A DNA stretch of 12,850 bases, taken from the NCBI GenBank assembly GCA_021824055.1, contig JAKALV010000069.1, forward strand, positions 1 to 12,850, read 5' to 3'. The position numbers were made by a program, and so were the translations under genes. Positions 1 through 7,503 of the stretch are shown piece after piece. Every line of letters starts with the position of its first letter. Position 1 is the stretch's first letter. The stretch is from Acidobacteriota bacterium (GTDB lineage Bacteria > Acidobacteriota > Vicinamibacteria > Vicinamibacterales > SCN-69-37). A model generated the notes under the pieces. That model made no database searches, was not told the origin of the DNA, and was given only the letters and a program-made list of their open reading frames with translations.

Positions 1-142
1 GAAGCGCGGCGAGCCCGGCAAGCCCGTGTCCTTCGAGTTCCTCGCCGACCGTGCCGGCACGTTCAAGTACTACTGCAACCTGACCATCGACGACGGATGC
101 CGGAAGATGTCGGGAGAGCTTGTGGTAGTGAAGAGACACTGA
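1..142 (+). CDS. Cupredoxin-like protein, C-terminal end (partial)
   Basis: The last 46 codons of a gene that begins before the window; the frame starts at position 2 and ends in TGA at 140-142. The peptide has the closing strands of a cupredoxin (plastocyanin-like beta-sandwich) domain: a hydrophobic strand, then GTFKYYCN, a short loop and SGELVVVKRH at the terminus. In this family the Cys after the FxYYC strand and the Met before the last strand are copper ligands, usually with a His between them. Here the loop reads NLTIDDGCRKM, so a second Cys stands about where His is expected and no His is visible in the loop. It is probably an exported copper protein or an electron-transfer domain. The gene converges on the - strand operon. 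Only the end is visible, so total length, signal peptide and other domains are unknown. Domain call fairly sure; copper binding is inferred. Confidence 0.7.
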   Translation, partial: KRGEPGKPVSFEFLADRAGTFKYYCNLTIDDGCRKMSGELVVVKRH

Positions 143-341
143 CACCATCGTCCAACGTTCAAGGTCCAAAGTCCAAGGTCCGCCTCCGTCCGAGGTCCGG
201 TTGGTCCGGGGTGCCTGGTCGGCACAGAGCAACGGACGCCGCACCTGAGCACGGACCTCGAACCGAGGACCAAGAGGACCTTGGACAACAAGTGACCTTG
301 GACCTTGAACTTTGAACCTTGGACGGGGTGGTCGCGCACCT
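143..341. other. Convergent intergenic spacer built of heptamer-like inverted repeats
   Basis: No gene is supported here. The spacer lies between two stop codons that face each other (142 on +, 342 on -). Its sequence is largely made of GTYCAAR units (GTTCAAG, GTCCAAA, GTCCAAG) near the left end and their reverse complements (CTTGGAC, CTTGAAC, TTTGAAC) near the right end. GGTCC/GGACC-rich blocks lie in the middle. The ends can pair with each other, as described under the repeat entry. No promoter, ribosome binding site or transposase remnant was recognised. A role as a bidirectional transcription stop or as a dispersed intergenic repeat is plausible from the position, but inferred. Confidence 0.6.
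157..324. repeat. Long imperfect inverted repeat, 25-bp outer arms
   Basis: The left arm, 157-181, and the reverse complement of the right arm, 300-324, match at 22 of 25 positions. All three differences are C/T, so G-U pairing could keep an RNA stem nearly continuous. Further GGTCC-type blocks at about 192-206 and 252-282 are partly complementary and could extend the structure inward. The arms are themselves short tandem arrays of a 7-base unit (GTYCAAR). There is no U-tract after the stem on either strand, so this is not a classical intrinsic terminator. The convergent position still suits a transcription barrier or a dispersed repeat element. Confidence 0.65.
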
Positions 342-357
342 CTACCGCGCGACCACC
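327..357 (-). terminator. Perfect 11-bp GC-rich hairpin spanning the operon's last stop codon
   Basis: GGTGGTCGCGC at 327-337 is exactly complementary to GCGCGACCACC at 347-357, leaving a 9-base loop. The TAG stop of the - strand cupredoxin gene (342-344) lies in that loop, so the stem includes the final codons and the first bases of the 3' UTR. It sits at the distal end of the long - strand operon, where an RNA 3'-end or stability structure is expected. No run of U follows, so factor-independent termination by this hairpin alone is doubtful; 3'-end protection is an alternative. Confidence 0.45.
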
Positions 358-1382
358 GTGCCTTTCAACATCGCCATCCCGCACGAGATCTTGAGTTCGC
401 CCTTGGCCAACGGGCCCAGCTTCAACGTGACCGGTTCATTCAGGGGCAGGTCCGCTCGCTGGCTGCCGTTGCCAATAACGATCTCGGTGCCGCAGGTCTT
501 ATCGGTGGTGCGCGTCACGACGAGCTCAACCGGACGGCCGGTCTCCACCTCGAAGCGTAACGGAACGAAACCGGCCTCCGTGATTTCGAGGGAAATGCGC
601 TGTGTCGAAGGCTCCTCGCGCACGGCCATGGGGGCCGGCGGTGGCCCGGAGGATGGCTCGCGGTCGATCGCGGGGGAGCCGCCAGAGGTCACACCGCCCG
701 CGCGAACGACCGGCGGATTGACCTGCGCCCAGAGTGCGTCGAAGACATCAGCCGACATCTCGGCTCGCAGTGTGAAGTCAAACGGTCGCGTCGAATCACT
801 GTCGTACACGGTGACAAGGAGTTCAAACGGCGACACACGCGCCACGGACTGAATATCGCGGGCGCGCCAGTACCGAGAGTCCGCTGCGCGAGGCGCGTCA
901 AACGCGAGGCCCCCGTCATACAGCTGGAGCATCCCCATCTGTCCACGCCCATGTCTGTTGTGCTTCACCGGCACTTGGGCGACCACGTCTCCAAGCCCGG
1001 CCGGCTTGACCGCCGACATCGTCGGCCGCGGAATCCGGTGAAGCAGATACGCAACGAGGTCCCCGTCGACGCGGCCCGGCGTCACCGTGAACGTCACGCG
1101 GCCTCTGTGGCCGAACCGGAGGCGACTGCCGCCCTCATACAGCGTGAAGACGATCCGCGTCGGGGATTCCACGCGAACCTCCTTCAGGTCTTCATACATC
1201 CATGTCCGGGACTTTCCCGGCGCCCCCGCAAACATGACGCGCTCGTCGCTGAACGCCAGCGTGCCGTGCCCGCCCGGCCCGTCAACCTGCAGGACGAACG
1301 TCGATTGCGCCACTGCCGGATTGGCCGATACGGCCCCCGCGCTCCCGATGGCGAGCGTGAGTATTGCAATGAGTATGCCCAT
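342..1382 (-). CDS. Exported protein with two PH-like repeats and a C-terminal cupredoxin domain
   Basis: 346 residues. Residues 1-26 form a signal peptide ending in AVAQ. Residues about 39-118 and 146-222 are two similar beta-rich repeats of bacterial PH-like appearance. Both carry the pattern SRxW(x3)D(x3)V(x3)SP(x5)TxY, so they look like an internal duplication. A Pro/Ser-rich linker (about 223-260) leads to a cupredoxin domain at about 261-346, with DKTCGTE (Cys297), DLPLNEPV and the strand ISCGMAMLKGTVV (Cys334, Met336, Met338). This is the Cys/Met version of the fold also found attached to copper-transport ATPases, known or presumed to bind Cu(I). The start was placed at 1382 because AAGGGGG lies just upstream and the signal peptide begins there; the longer open frame runs into cusA. 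It follows cusA by 11 nt and ends the operon. Periplasmic copper delivery to, or from, the Cus pump is inferred. The cupredoxin call is strong; the PH-like call is tentative. Confidence 0.8.
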   Translation of the reverse strand: MGILIAILTLAIGSAGAVSANPAVAQSTFVLQVDGPGGHGTLAFSDERVMFAGAPGKSRTWMYEDLKEVRVESPTRIVFTLYEGGSRLRFGHRGRVTFTVTPGRVDGDLVAYLLHRIPRPTMSAVKPAGLGDVVAQVPVKHNRHGRGQMGMLQLYDGGLAFDAPRAADSRYWRARDIQSVARVSPFELLVTVYDSDSTRPFDFTLRAEMSADVFDALWAQVNPPVVRAGGVTSGGSPAIDREPSSGPPPAPMAVREEPSTQRISLEITEAGFVPLRFEVETGRPVELVVTRTTDKTCGTEIVIGNGSQRADLPLNEPVTLKLGPLAKGELKISCGMAMLKGTVVAR

Positions 1383-1393
1383 GACCAACCCCC

Positions 1394-4300
1394 TTAAACG
1401 CCGGCGACGGCGCGTTCTGCGGCTTTGACTTCGCTGTGCCACTTCCAGATGACGAAGATGACCGGATAGACGAGCAGTTCGAGGAGGAAGGACGTCACGA
1501 CCCCGCCGACCATGGGCGCGGCAATCCGCTTCATCACGTCCGCTCCGGCTCCCTGACTCCACATGATCGGCAGCAGCCCGAGCAGGATGGCCATGACCGT
1601 CATCATCTTGGGTCGGATGCGCTTGACCGCACCGTCCTCGACCGCGTCCTGCAGGTCGCGCAGCGTGTGCATGCGCCCTTCATGCTTGAAGCGTTCATAC
1701 GCCTGGTCGAGGTACAACAGCATGATCACGCCGGTTTCCGCATCCACGCCCGCGAGCGCGATGATGCCGACCCAGACCGCCACGCTGAGGTTGTACTGCA
1801 GCAAGTAGATCATCCAGAACGCGCCGACCAACGAGAACGGAACGGCGAGCAGGACGATGCCCACTTTCATGGCGCTGCGCGTGCTGAAGTAGAGCAACAC
1901 GACCACGATCATCAGCGTGAGCGGGATCACGAGCTTCAGGCGGTCGGCCGCGCGCATCATGTACTCGTACTGGCCGCTCCACTCCAGGTGATACCCCGGG
2001 GGCAGCGTCACGCTCTTGGCCACCGCGCGCTTCGCGTCCGCCACGTAGCCGCCGATATCCCGGCCGGCGACATCAACGTAGACGTATCCCAGCAACTCGG
2101 CCTGTTCGGTCCGAATGACGGTGGGCCCGGTTGACAGACTGATCTCGGCCACTTGCTCGAGCGGTACTTGCAGACCGGACTTCGTGGAGACGAGAATCCG
2201 CTTCAACCCGTTGATATCAGCTCTGAAATCGCGCTGGTACCGCACGTTAACCGAATACCGTTCGCGGCCTTCGATGGTGGTGGTCACGCTCGCGCCGCCG
2301 ATCGCCGACTCGATGACCATCTCGACGTCGTCGATGGTCAGCCCGTAGCGCGCGATTTGATCGCGGCGGATCTTGAAATCGATGTAATAGCCGCCTGTCA
2401 CGCGTTCCGCGAACACATTGCGGGTGCCGGGCACCGCGCGGATGGCGGACTCGACCTGGGCGCCGATGTCGTTGATGGTGTCGAGCTTGGGTCCGAACAC
2501 CTTCACGCCCACCGGCGTCCGAATGCCCGTCGACAGCATGTCCGTCCGCGCTTTGATCGGCATCGTCCACGCGTTCGACACGCCGGGCAGGCGCACCTTC
2601 TCGTCGAGCTCGGCCTCGAGTTTGTCTGGCGTCATCCCCGGTCGCCACTGGGATTCCGGCTTGAGATTGATGACCGTCTCGATCATCTCAAGTGGCGCGG
2701 GATCGGTGGCCGTCAGCGCGCGGCCGGCCTTGCCGAACACGGATGCGACCTCGGGGACCGTCATGATCAACTTGTCCTGCGTGGTCACCACCTGCTGGGC
2801 GGTCTGCACGGACGCGCCCGGCAACGTGATGGGCATGTAGAGGAAGGTCCCCTCGTAGAGCGGGGGCATGAACTCCGAGCCCAGGCGCATGACCACCGGC
2901 ACGGTGCTGGCCATGATGAGGATCGCCACGATGAGCGTCAGCGCCCGATGGCGCAGCACGAATCGAACGGCCGGGTGATAGGCCCAGATCAGGAATCGGT
3001 TGACCGGATTCTTCCCTTCGGGCGCGATCTTGCCGCGAATGAACAACACCATCAGATAGGGGGCCACGAGCACCGACGTCAGGGCCGCGAATCCCATCGC
3101 GAAGGTCTTCGTGAACGCCAGCGGCCGGAACATCCGCCCCTCCTGCGCTTCGAGCGTGAAGATCGGCAGGAACGACACGGTGATGATGAGGAGGGAGAAG
3201 AAGAGCGGCCGCCCGACTTCCTGCGCCGCTTCAATCAGGATCTCGCGCCGTGACTTCGCGCCGGGATCATGCTCGAGATGTTTGTGCGCGTTCTCGATCA
3301 TGATGATCGCCGCATCGATCATGGCGCCTATCGCAATCGCGATGCCGCCCAGGCTCATGATGTTCGACCCCAGGCCGATCGCATGCATGGCAACAAAGGA
3401 CAGCAGGATCGCCAGCGGCAGCGTCAGAATCGCGACGAGCGCGCTGCGGAAGTGCCACAAGAACACCACGCACACCAGCGACACGATCAACGCTTCCTCG
3501 AGGAGCTTTGACCGGAGGTTGTCGATCGACCGTTCGATCAGGTCCGAGCGATCGTAGGTCGTGACGAATTCGACGCCCTTCGGCAGGGCCGGTTTGACCT
3601 TTTCCTCAACGGCTTTCTTGATCGCCGCGATCACCCCGTACGTGTCCACGCCTGAGCGAATCACGACGATGCCACCGGCGGCGTCGCCCTGGCCGTTCAG
3701 GTCGACCACGCCGCGCCGCATGTCGGGGCCGATATGCACGCGCCCGACGTCCTTCACCAGGATCGGCGTGCCGTCCGGCTTCGCGCCAAGACTCACCTGC
3801 TCGATGTCGCCGACGCCGGTCACGTAGCCCTGCCCGCGAACCATGTATTCGCGGCCGGTCCATTCAACGACGCGGCCGCCGACATCGTTGTTGCTCTTGC
3901 GCACCGCCGCGATGACCATGTCGATCGGGATGTTGTAGGCCAGGAGCGCGTTCGGGTCGATCTCGATCTGGTACTGCTTCACGTACCCGCCGATGGGCGC
4001 GACTTCCGCAACACCCGTCACGCTGCGGAGCCAGTACTGAACGTACCAGTCGTTGAGCGATCTGAGCTCGGCGAGGTCGCGCGTGCCGGTGCGGTCGACA
4101 AGCGCGTATTGAAAGCCCCAGCCGACACCCGTGGCATCCGGGCCGAGCACCGGCGTCACGCCGGCAGGCAGCTTGTTCTGCAGACCGTTCAAATACTCGA
4201 GCACGCGGCTGCGCGCCCAGTACGGGTCGGTGCCGTCCTGGAAGATCACGTAGATGAACGACACATCGAAGTACGAGAACCCGCGGACCACCTTGACGTT

Positions 4301-4531
4301 CGGCGCGGAGATCAGCGCGGTCACGATCGGATACGTGACCTGATCTTCGACGAGCGTTGGACTGCGTCCCTCCCAGTTGGCCGTGATGATCACCTGCGTA
4401 TCCGACAGGTCCGGAATGGCGTCAATGGGCGTGTTCTTGATCGCCCATACGCCGCCGCCGATGATGCCGGCGATCAGCAGGATGACGATGAAGGCGTTGC
4501 GCGCGCTGAAGGCGATGAGTTTCTCAATCAT
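1394..4531 (-). CDS. cusA: CusA-type heavy-metal efflux RND transporter (Cu(I)/Ag(I))
   Basis: 1045 residues, full length for the HME-RND family (E. coli CusA is about 1047). It is the inner-membrane proton-driven pump subunit that expels Cu(I)/Ag(I) through a CusB adaptor and an outer-membrane channel. It starts MIEKLIAFSARN with the first membrane helix, followed by the family motif DAIPDLSDTQ (37-46). The three methionines of the CusA metal site are all present: Met566 in LYMP, Met616 in DPAPLEM and Met665 in RTDMLSTGI. They are offset by exactly seven from E. coli Met573, Met623 and Met672. Asp406 in GAMIDAAI and Glu932 in AGVDAETG match the proton-relay acids, and Met392, Met404 and Met411 resemble the relay methionines. 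The start is fixed by TGATG: cusB stops at 4533-4531 and ATG begins at 4531. A zinc/cobalt CzcA is unlikely given the Met triad. Confidence 0.95.
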   Translation of the reverse strand: MIEKLIAFSARNAFIVILLIAGIIGGGVWAIKNTPIDAIPDLSDTQVIITANWEGRSPTLVEDQVTYPIVTALISAPNVKVVRGFSYFDVSFIYVIFQDGTDPYWARSRVLEYLNGLQNKLPAGVTPVLGPDATGVGWGFQYALVDRTGTRDLAELRSLNDWYVQYWLRSVTGVAEVAPIGGYVKQYQIEIDPNALLAYNIPIDMVIAAVRKSNNDVGGRVVEWTGREYMVRGQGYVTGVGDIEQVSLGAKPDGTPILVKDVGRVHIGPDMRRGVVDLNGQGDAAGGIVVIRSGVDTYGVIAAIKKAVEEKVKPALPKGVEFVTTYDRSDLIERSIDNLRSKLLEEALIVSLVCVVFLWHFRSALVAILTLPLAILLSFVAMHAIGLGSNIMSLGGIAIAIGAMIDAAIIMIENAHKHLEHDPGAKSRREILIEAAQEVGRPLFFSLLIITVSFLPIFTLEAQEGRMFRPLAFTKTFAMGFAALTSVLVAPYLMVLFIRGKIAPEGKNPVNRFLIWAYHPAVRFVLRHRALTLIVAILIMASTVPVVMRLGSEFMPPLYEGTFLYMPITLPGASVQTAQQVVTTQDKLIMTVPEVASVFGKAGRALTATDPAPLEMIETVINLKPESQWRPGMTPDKLEAELDEKVRLPGVSNAWTMPIKARTDMLSTGIRTPVGVKVFGPKLDTINDIGAQVESAIRAVPGTRNVFAERVTGGYYIDFKIRRDQIARYGLTIDDVEMVIESAIGGASVTTTIEGRERYSVNVRYQRDFRADINGLKRILVSTKSGLQVPLEQVAEISLSTGPTVIRTEQAELLGYVYVDVAGRDIGGYVADAKRAVAKSVTLPPGYHLEWSGQYEYMMRAADRLKLVIPLTLMIVVVLLYFSTRSAMKVGIVLLAVPFSLVGAFWMIYLLQYNLSVAVWVGIIALAGVDAETGVIMLLYLDQAYERFKHEGRMHTLRDLQDAVEDGAVKRIRPKMMTVMAILLGLLPIMWSQGAGADVMKRIAAPMVGGVVTSFLLELLVYPVIFVIWKWHSEVKAAERAVAGV

Positions 4532-6120
4532 CAGCGCACCACCAATCCCAGCCGCTGGCGGCCGATCCGCTGGCCCGCGCGGCTCACGTTCACGGTGACG
4601 TCCCACCGGCCCGCCATGCCCAAAGCTGCCGTCCCTCGGTACACCCCGTTGCCGGCATGTGCCAGCGTGGCGGCGCTCCTCGCCGCGGGCATGCCCATCG
4701 ACGGCATCGCCGCCATGAAGAAGGTCACGTCGACGGTCACGTCCGTCACAGGCTGACCTTGCGCATCACGCACCACGACCTCCAACTCGTTGTTGCCGGT
4801 GGATGGCGGGTCGGGCCGGCTGGTGAAGGTGATGTTGAGGGCGACGGGCTTCGCCGGTGGCGCGACCGGCCCCGAGACCGCGCCGGCGTCGGGCGGGCCG
4901 GGCGCGGGCGCTGCCATCGACTGCATCGCGGCCTGCAGATTCGATTCCGAATCGATGAGGAACTGCGCCGACGTCACGACCAGGTCGCCATCCTGAAGAC
5001 CACTCAGCACCGGATAGAACTGATTCGTCGGCGGACCGACGGTCACGGGCCGCGGGGCGAAGTACCCGTCCGGCAAGGCGAGCAGCACGTACTGCCGTGT
5101 TCCCGTGTCGATCACCGCTTCCTGAGGCACGGCCAGTTGATCGCCGCCGCCCGTCTCGATGAGTACCGTCACGAACGTCCCGGGTTTGAGATCGAGTCCC
5201 GGATTCGGCACCTCCACGCGGACCTGGGCGCGGCGGGTTTGAGGATCGACCTGCGGATAAATGAACGTAATGCGTCCGCTGAGTGTGTGCGTGCCTTGGC
5301 CGTACGGGAACTCGACCTTCGCCGGCTGTCCCAGTTTGATGCTCCCGAGCTCGTACTCGAAGACCTGCCCGATCACCCAGAGCGTCGAGAGGTCGGCGAT
5401 CTTGAACGCGGCCATCTCGGGCGTGAGGTACTGGCCGGGGAACGCGGTGCGCTCGAGGACGATGCCTGTCGAAGGCGAGTAGACCGTCAACGTCCGCTGC
5501 GGTTCACCGGAGCGCGTGAGCGCATCGACCTGCGCATCCGTCACGTCCCAGAGACGGAGGCGCTGCCGCGTGGCCTCGAGCAGCGAGCGCGCTCCGTCGC
5601 GCGTTTCCTGAATCCCGCTGCCCGAGAGCTGGCGATCGGCCTTGAGCGCTAGGAGGTACTCACGTTGCGTGGCGACCAGCTCCGGGCTGTAGATCTTGAA
5701 GAGCGGCTGGCCCTTGCGGACCTGCTGGCCGACGAAGTCGACGGACACGCCTTCAACCCAGCCGGCAATCTTCGTATGGATTTCGGCGACGCGTGTCTCG
5801 TCATACGCGATGGCGCCGACGGTCCGAAGCGTCGACGCCATCGAGCGGCGCGCCACTTTCACGGTGCGGACACCGATCAGTTGCTGTCGTTCGGGCGAGA
5901 TGTGCACGCCCGCATCATCGGCCCCTGACAATGGCACAGGTGCGGCGCCGGACGCCGGCCCCTGCGGCGCCGGCGGGCCGCCGGTGGCGGCCGTCGTTGG
6001 CGCCGATCGGCCGGTCGACTGACGGCCGACCACGAACCACATGCCGATGGCGCCCACGGCGAGCGACGCCAGCACGAGGGCGGCGTTGCGCGCCAGCTTT
6101 GAGATTGTCGTTGCAGTCAT
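4531..6120 (-). CDS. cusB: CusB-type periplasmic adaptor with C-terminal FixH/YtkA-like domain
   Basis: 529 residues. This membrane fusion protein links the RND pump to the outer-membrane channel. It has an N-terminal hydrophobic anchor (about 12-31), a Pro/Ala/Gly-rich linker (35-68), and barrel and lipoyl parts with IAGWVEGVSVDFVGQQVRKG (118-137). An alpha-hairpin follows (about 145-205), then the second lipoyl half SPSTGIVLERTAFPGQYL (215-232) and a beta-barrel/membrane-proximal region to about 400. After an Ala/Pro linker, residues about 428-527 form a FixH/YtkA-like domain (NNELEVVVRDAQGQPV, then FFMAAMPSMGMP, then GMAGRWDVTV). That domain carries a Met cluster at 469, 472, 475 and 477. 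The N-terminal YTCPMHP-type metal domain found in many CusB proteins is absent, as is a Met cluster near the mature N terminus. GAGGAG lies in the 14-nt gap after cusC, and the stop overlaps the cusA start. Confidence 0.93.
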   Translation of the reverse strand: MTATTISKLARNAALVLASLAVGAIGMWFVVGRQSTGRSAPTTAATGGPPAPQGPASGAAPVPLSGADDAGVHISPERQQLIGVRTVKVARRSMASTLRTVGAIAYDETRVAEIHTKIAGWVEGVSVDFVGQQVRKGQPLFKIYSPELVATQREYLLALKADRQLSGSGIQETRDGARSLLEATRQRLRLWDVTDAQVDALTRSGEPQRTLTVYSPSTGIVLERTAFPGQYLTPEMAAFKIADLSTLWVIGQVFEYELGSIKLGQPAKVEFPYGQGTHTLSGRITFIYPQVDPQTRRAQVRVEVPNPGLDLKPGTFVTVLIETGGGDQLAVPQEAVIDTGTRQYVLLALPDGYFAPRPVTVGPPTNQFYPVLSGLQDGDLVVTSAQFLIDSESNLQAAMQSMAAPAPGPPDAGAVSGPVAPPAKPVALNITFTSRPDPPSTGNNELEVVVRDAQGQPVTDVTVDVTFFMAAMPSMGMPAARSAATLAHAGNGVYRGTAALGMAGRWDVTVNVSRAGQRIGRQRLGLVVR

Positions 6121-6134
6121 GGTGGGCGTCTCCT

Positions 6135-7406
6135 CTACTTGATGAACTCAGCAGCCGCGAGTGGTTCCAACCGCGCCAGTGCCGTGTGGTACTTGGTGCG
6201 CTGCTCTTCGAAACCAATCTCGTAGCTCAGCACGCTCGTGAAGTTGGTCAGCACGGTCAGAAACTCCGCTTTGCCCACCTGATAGGACGCGAGCGATGAT
6301 TCGAGCGCCAGGCGGGCCTGCGGCAGAATGCTGCCGCTGTAGAGGTCCTCCAGCTTCCGCGCCGACGTCGCGTCCAGGTAGAGTTCGGTCACGTCCGCAT
6401 CCGTGCGTGCCAGCGTGCTGTCCCGCTGCCGGCGTCCGGCGTCGAGGCCCGCGGCCGCCTCAGCCACCATGGGCCGCTGCTTGCGCTGCCAGAAGATCGG
6501 CACCGTCACCATGATGTCGACGCCGTACATCCACGGCATCCCCCCGACCGGTTGCCGCGTCGTGACGTTGATCCCGAAATCAGGCCGCGTCTCTTTTCGC
6601 GCCAGCGAGAGCTGTTGCTGCGAGCGCGTGATCTGCTCGGCGTCGTACTTGAGCGCGGGCGATTGCCGCTGCGCCTCCGCGCGGAGCGCGGACACGTCGG
6701 CGGGCACCGGCCCAACCGTGAACGCCAGTTCCGGGCTGATGGGCGTGTCCGACGCGCGATTCAGCAACTGATTCACTCGGGCCCGCAAGGTGTCCCGCTG
6801 GCGCTCCAGCACGGTGACGCGTTCCAGCAGCGACGAGATCTCAAGCTGCGCCTTGAGCACATCCTGTTGGATGGCCTGGCCGACGCTGAAACGCGCCTCG
6901 GCAACCTGACGAAACTGATCGAGCAAGGCTTGATTGCGCTTCACGATGGCGAGGCTGCGCGTCGCCAGCTGATAGTCGAAGTAGGTCGCCTTCAGCTCGG
7001 CCACCAGCTGTAACTGGGTACCCGCAAGCGTCCAGCGCGCCGCGTCAGCATCGGTCGCGGCCATTTGCGATCGCAGCGCAAGCTTGCCGGGATACGGGAA
7101 TTGTTGAGCGACGCTGATCTGCCGGAAGGCCTCCGCCGTCGAACTCGACGGAAAGAACGGCGGGCGCGTGAACCCGCCCATGAACCCCGCGGTAATCGTG
7201 GGATCCGGTGGCGCTCCCGCGGGAGCGATGCGGGCCACGCGCATATCGATCTCGCGCCGCGCGACCGCGAGATCCGGGTTGTTCTTGACAAGCTCGCTGA
7301 CCAGCGCCGCCAGGGTCGGCGCGGCCTCCTTCGCATCCGGCTGCTGCGCCCTCATGCTCGTAGGAAACAGCGAGGCCAGTACACACATCACGAGGAACCG
7401 TTTCAT
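6135..7406 (-). CDS. cusC: TolC-family outer-membrane efflux channel, CusC-like
   Basis: 423 residues, usual for an outer-membrane efflux protein. A signal peptide (MKRFLVMCVLASLFPTSMRA) precedes two OEP repeats. The first contains NNPDLAVARREI (42-53), QQFPYPGKLA (101-110) and FSVGQAIQQDVLKAQLE (173-189). The second contains QSPALKYDAEQI (248-259), a strand motif ending in PIFWQRKQRP (303-312) and YQVGKAEFLTVL (375-386). Long helices suit the periplasmic tunnel. Its place 14 nt upstream of cusB makes it the channel partner of the CusBA complex. GAGGTG sits about six bases before ATG 7406; an ATG six bases further upstream (7412) abuts that site, so 7406 was preferred. There is no lipobox at the mature N terminus, unlike lipoprotein CusC of E. 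coli. The family call is firm; the symbol rests on operon context. Confidence 0.9.
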   Translation of the reverse strand: MKRFLVMCVLASLFPTSMRAQQPDAKEAAPTLAALVSELVKNNPDLAVARREIDMRVARIAPAGAPPDPTITAGFMGGFTRPPFFPSSSTAEAFRQISVAQQFPYPGKLALRSQMAATDADAARWTLAGTQLQLVAELKATYFDYQLATRSLAIVKRNQALLDQFRQVAEARFSVGQAIQQDVLKAQLEISSLLERVTVLERQRDTLRARVNQLLNRASDTPISPELAFTVGPVPADVSALRAEAQRQSPALKYDAEQITRSQQQLSLARKETRPDFGINVTTRQPVGGMPWMYGVDIMVTVPIFWQRKQRPMVAEAAAGLDAGRRQRDSTLARTDADVTELYLDATSARKLEDLYSGSILPQARLALESSLASYQVGKAEFLTVLTNFTSVLSYEIGFEEQRTKYHTALARLEPLAAAEFIK

Positions 7407-7503
7407 TGCCATCACCTCACACAACCGATCAACACTCACCACCACACACGTACGTCGCCACAGCGCGGCGGCGCTGCGGTGACACGTCGTTATGCGAGCG
7501 GAA
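7407..7503 (-). other. 97-bp leader between the small Cys-rich gene and cusC, with a hairpin
   Basis: No gene is supported. CCACAGCGC at 7458-7466 and GCGCTGCGG at 7471-7479 pair through nine positions, one of them G-U or C-A depending on the strand, around a 4-base GGCG loop. Flanking ACGTCG/CGACGTG bases can lengthen the stem with bulges. No U-tract follows, so read-through into cusC is likely. The stem may modulate or process the transcript, giving cusCBA a different level from the genes upstream. The stretch at 7413-7450 is strongly CA-rich on + (GT-rich in the - transcript). No clear -35/-10 pair for a separate cusC promoter was found. Confidence 0.45.

Noticed and set aside
157..324. 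CRISPR array or insertion-sequence ends in the convergent spacer
   Set aside because: Units are 7 bases long without unique spacers, and no transposase or target duplication is visible.
1383..1562. N-terminal extension of the PH-like/cupredoxin protein to 1562
   Set aside because: It would overlap the coding end of cusA with an Arg-rich stretch; the signal peptide and AAGGGGG site define the start at 1382.
2153..3253. 366-codon + strand open frame antisense to cusA
   Set aside because: It is His/Arg/Asp-rich with no domain or signal, and is a GC-driven shadow of a strongly conserved gene.
4532..4606. N-terminal extension of CusA to 4606
   Set aside because: The added residues lie inside the cusB FixH-like domain and precede the canonical MIEKLI start at the TGATG junction.
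3734..4756. 340-codon + strand open frame antisense to cusA/cusB
   Set aside because: Same shadow composition; the opposite strand carries conserved CusA and CusB motifs throughout.
4657..5652. 331-codon + strand open frame antisense to cusB
   Set aside because: Arg-rich shadow of cusB with no recognisable family features.
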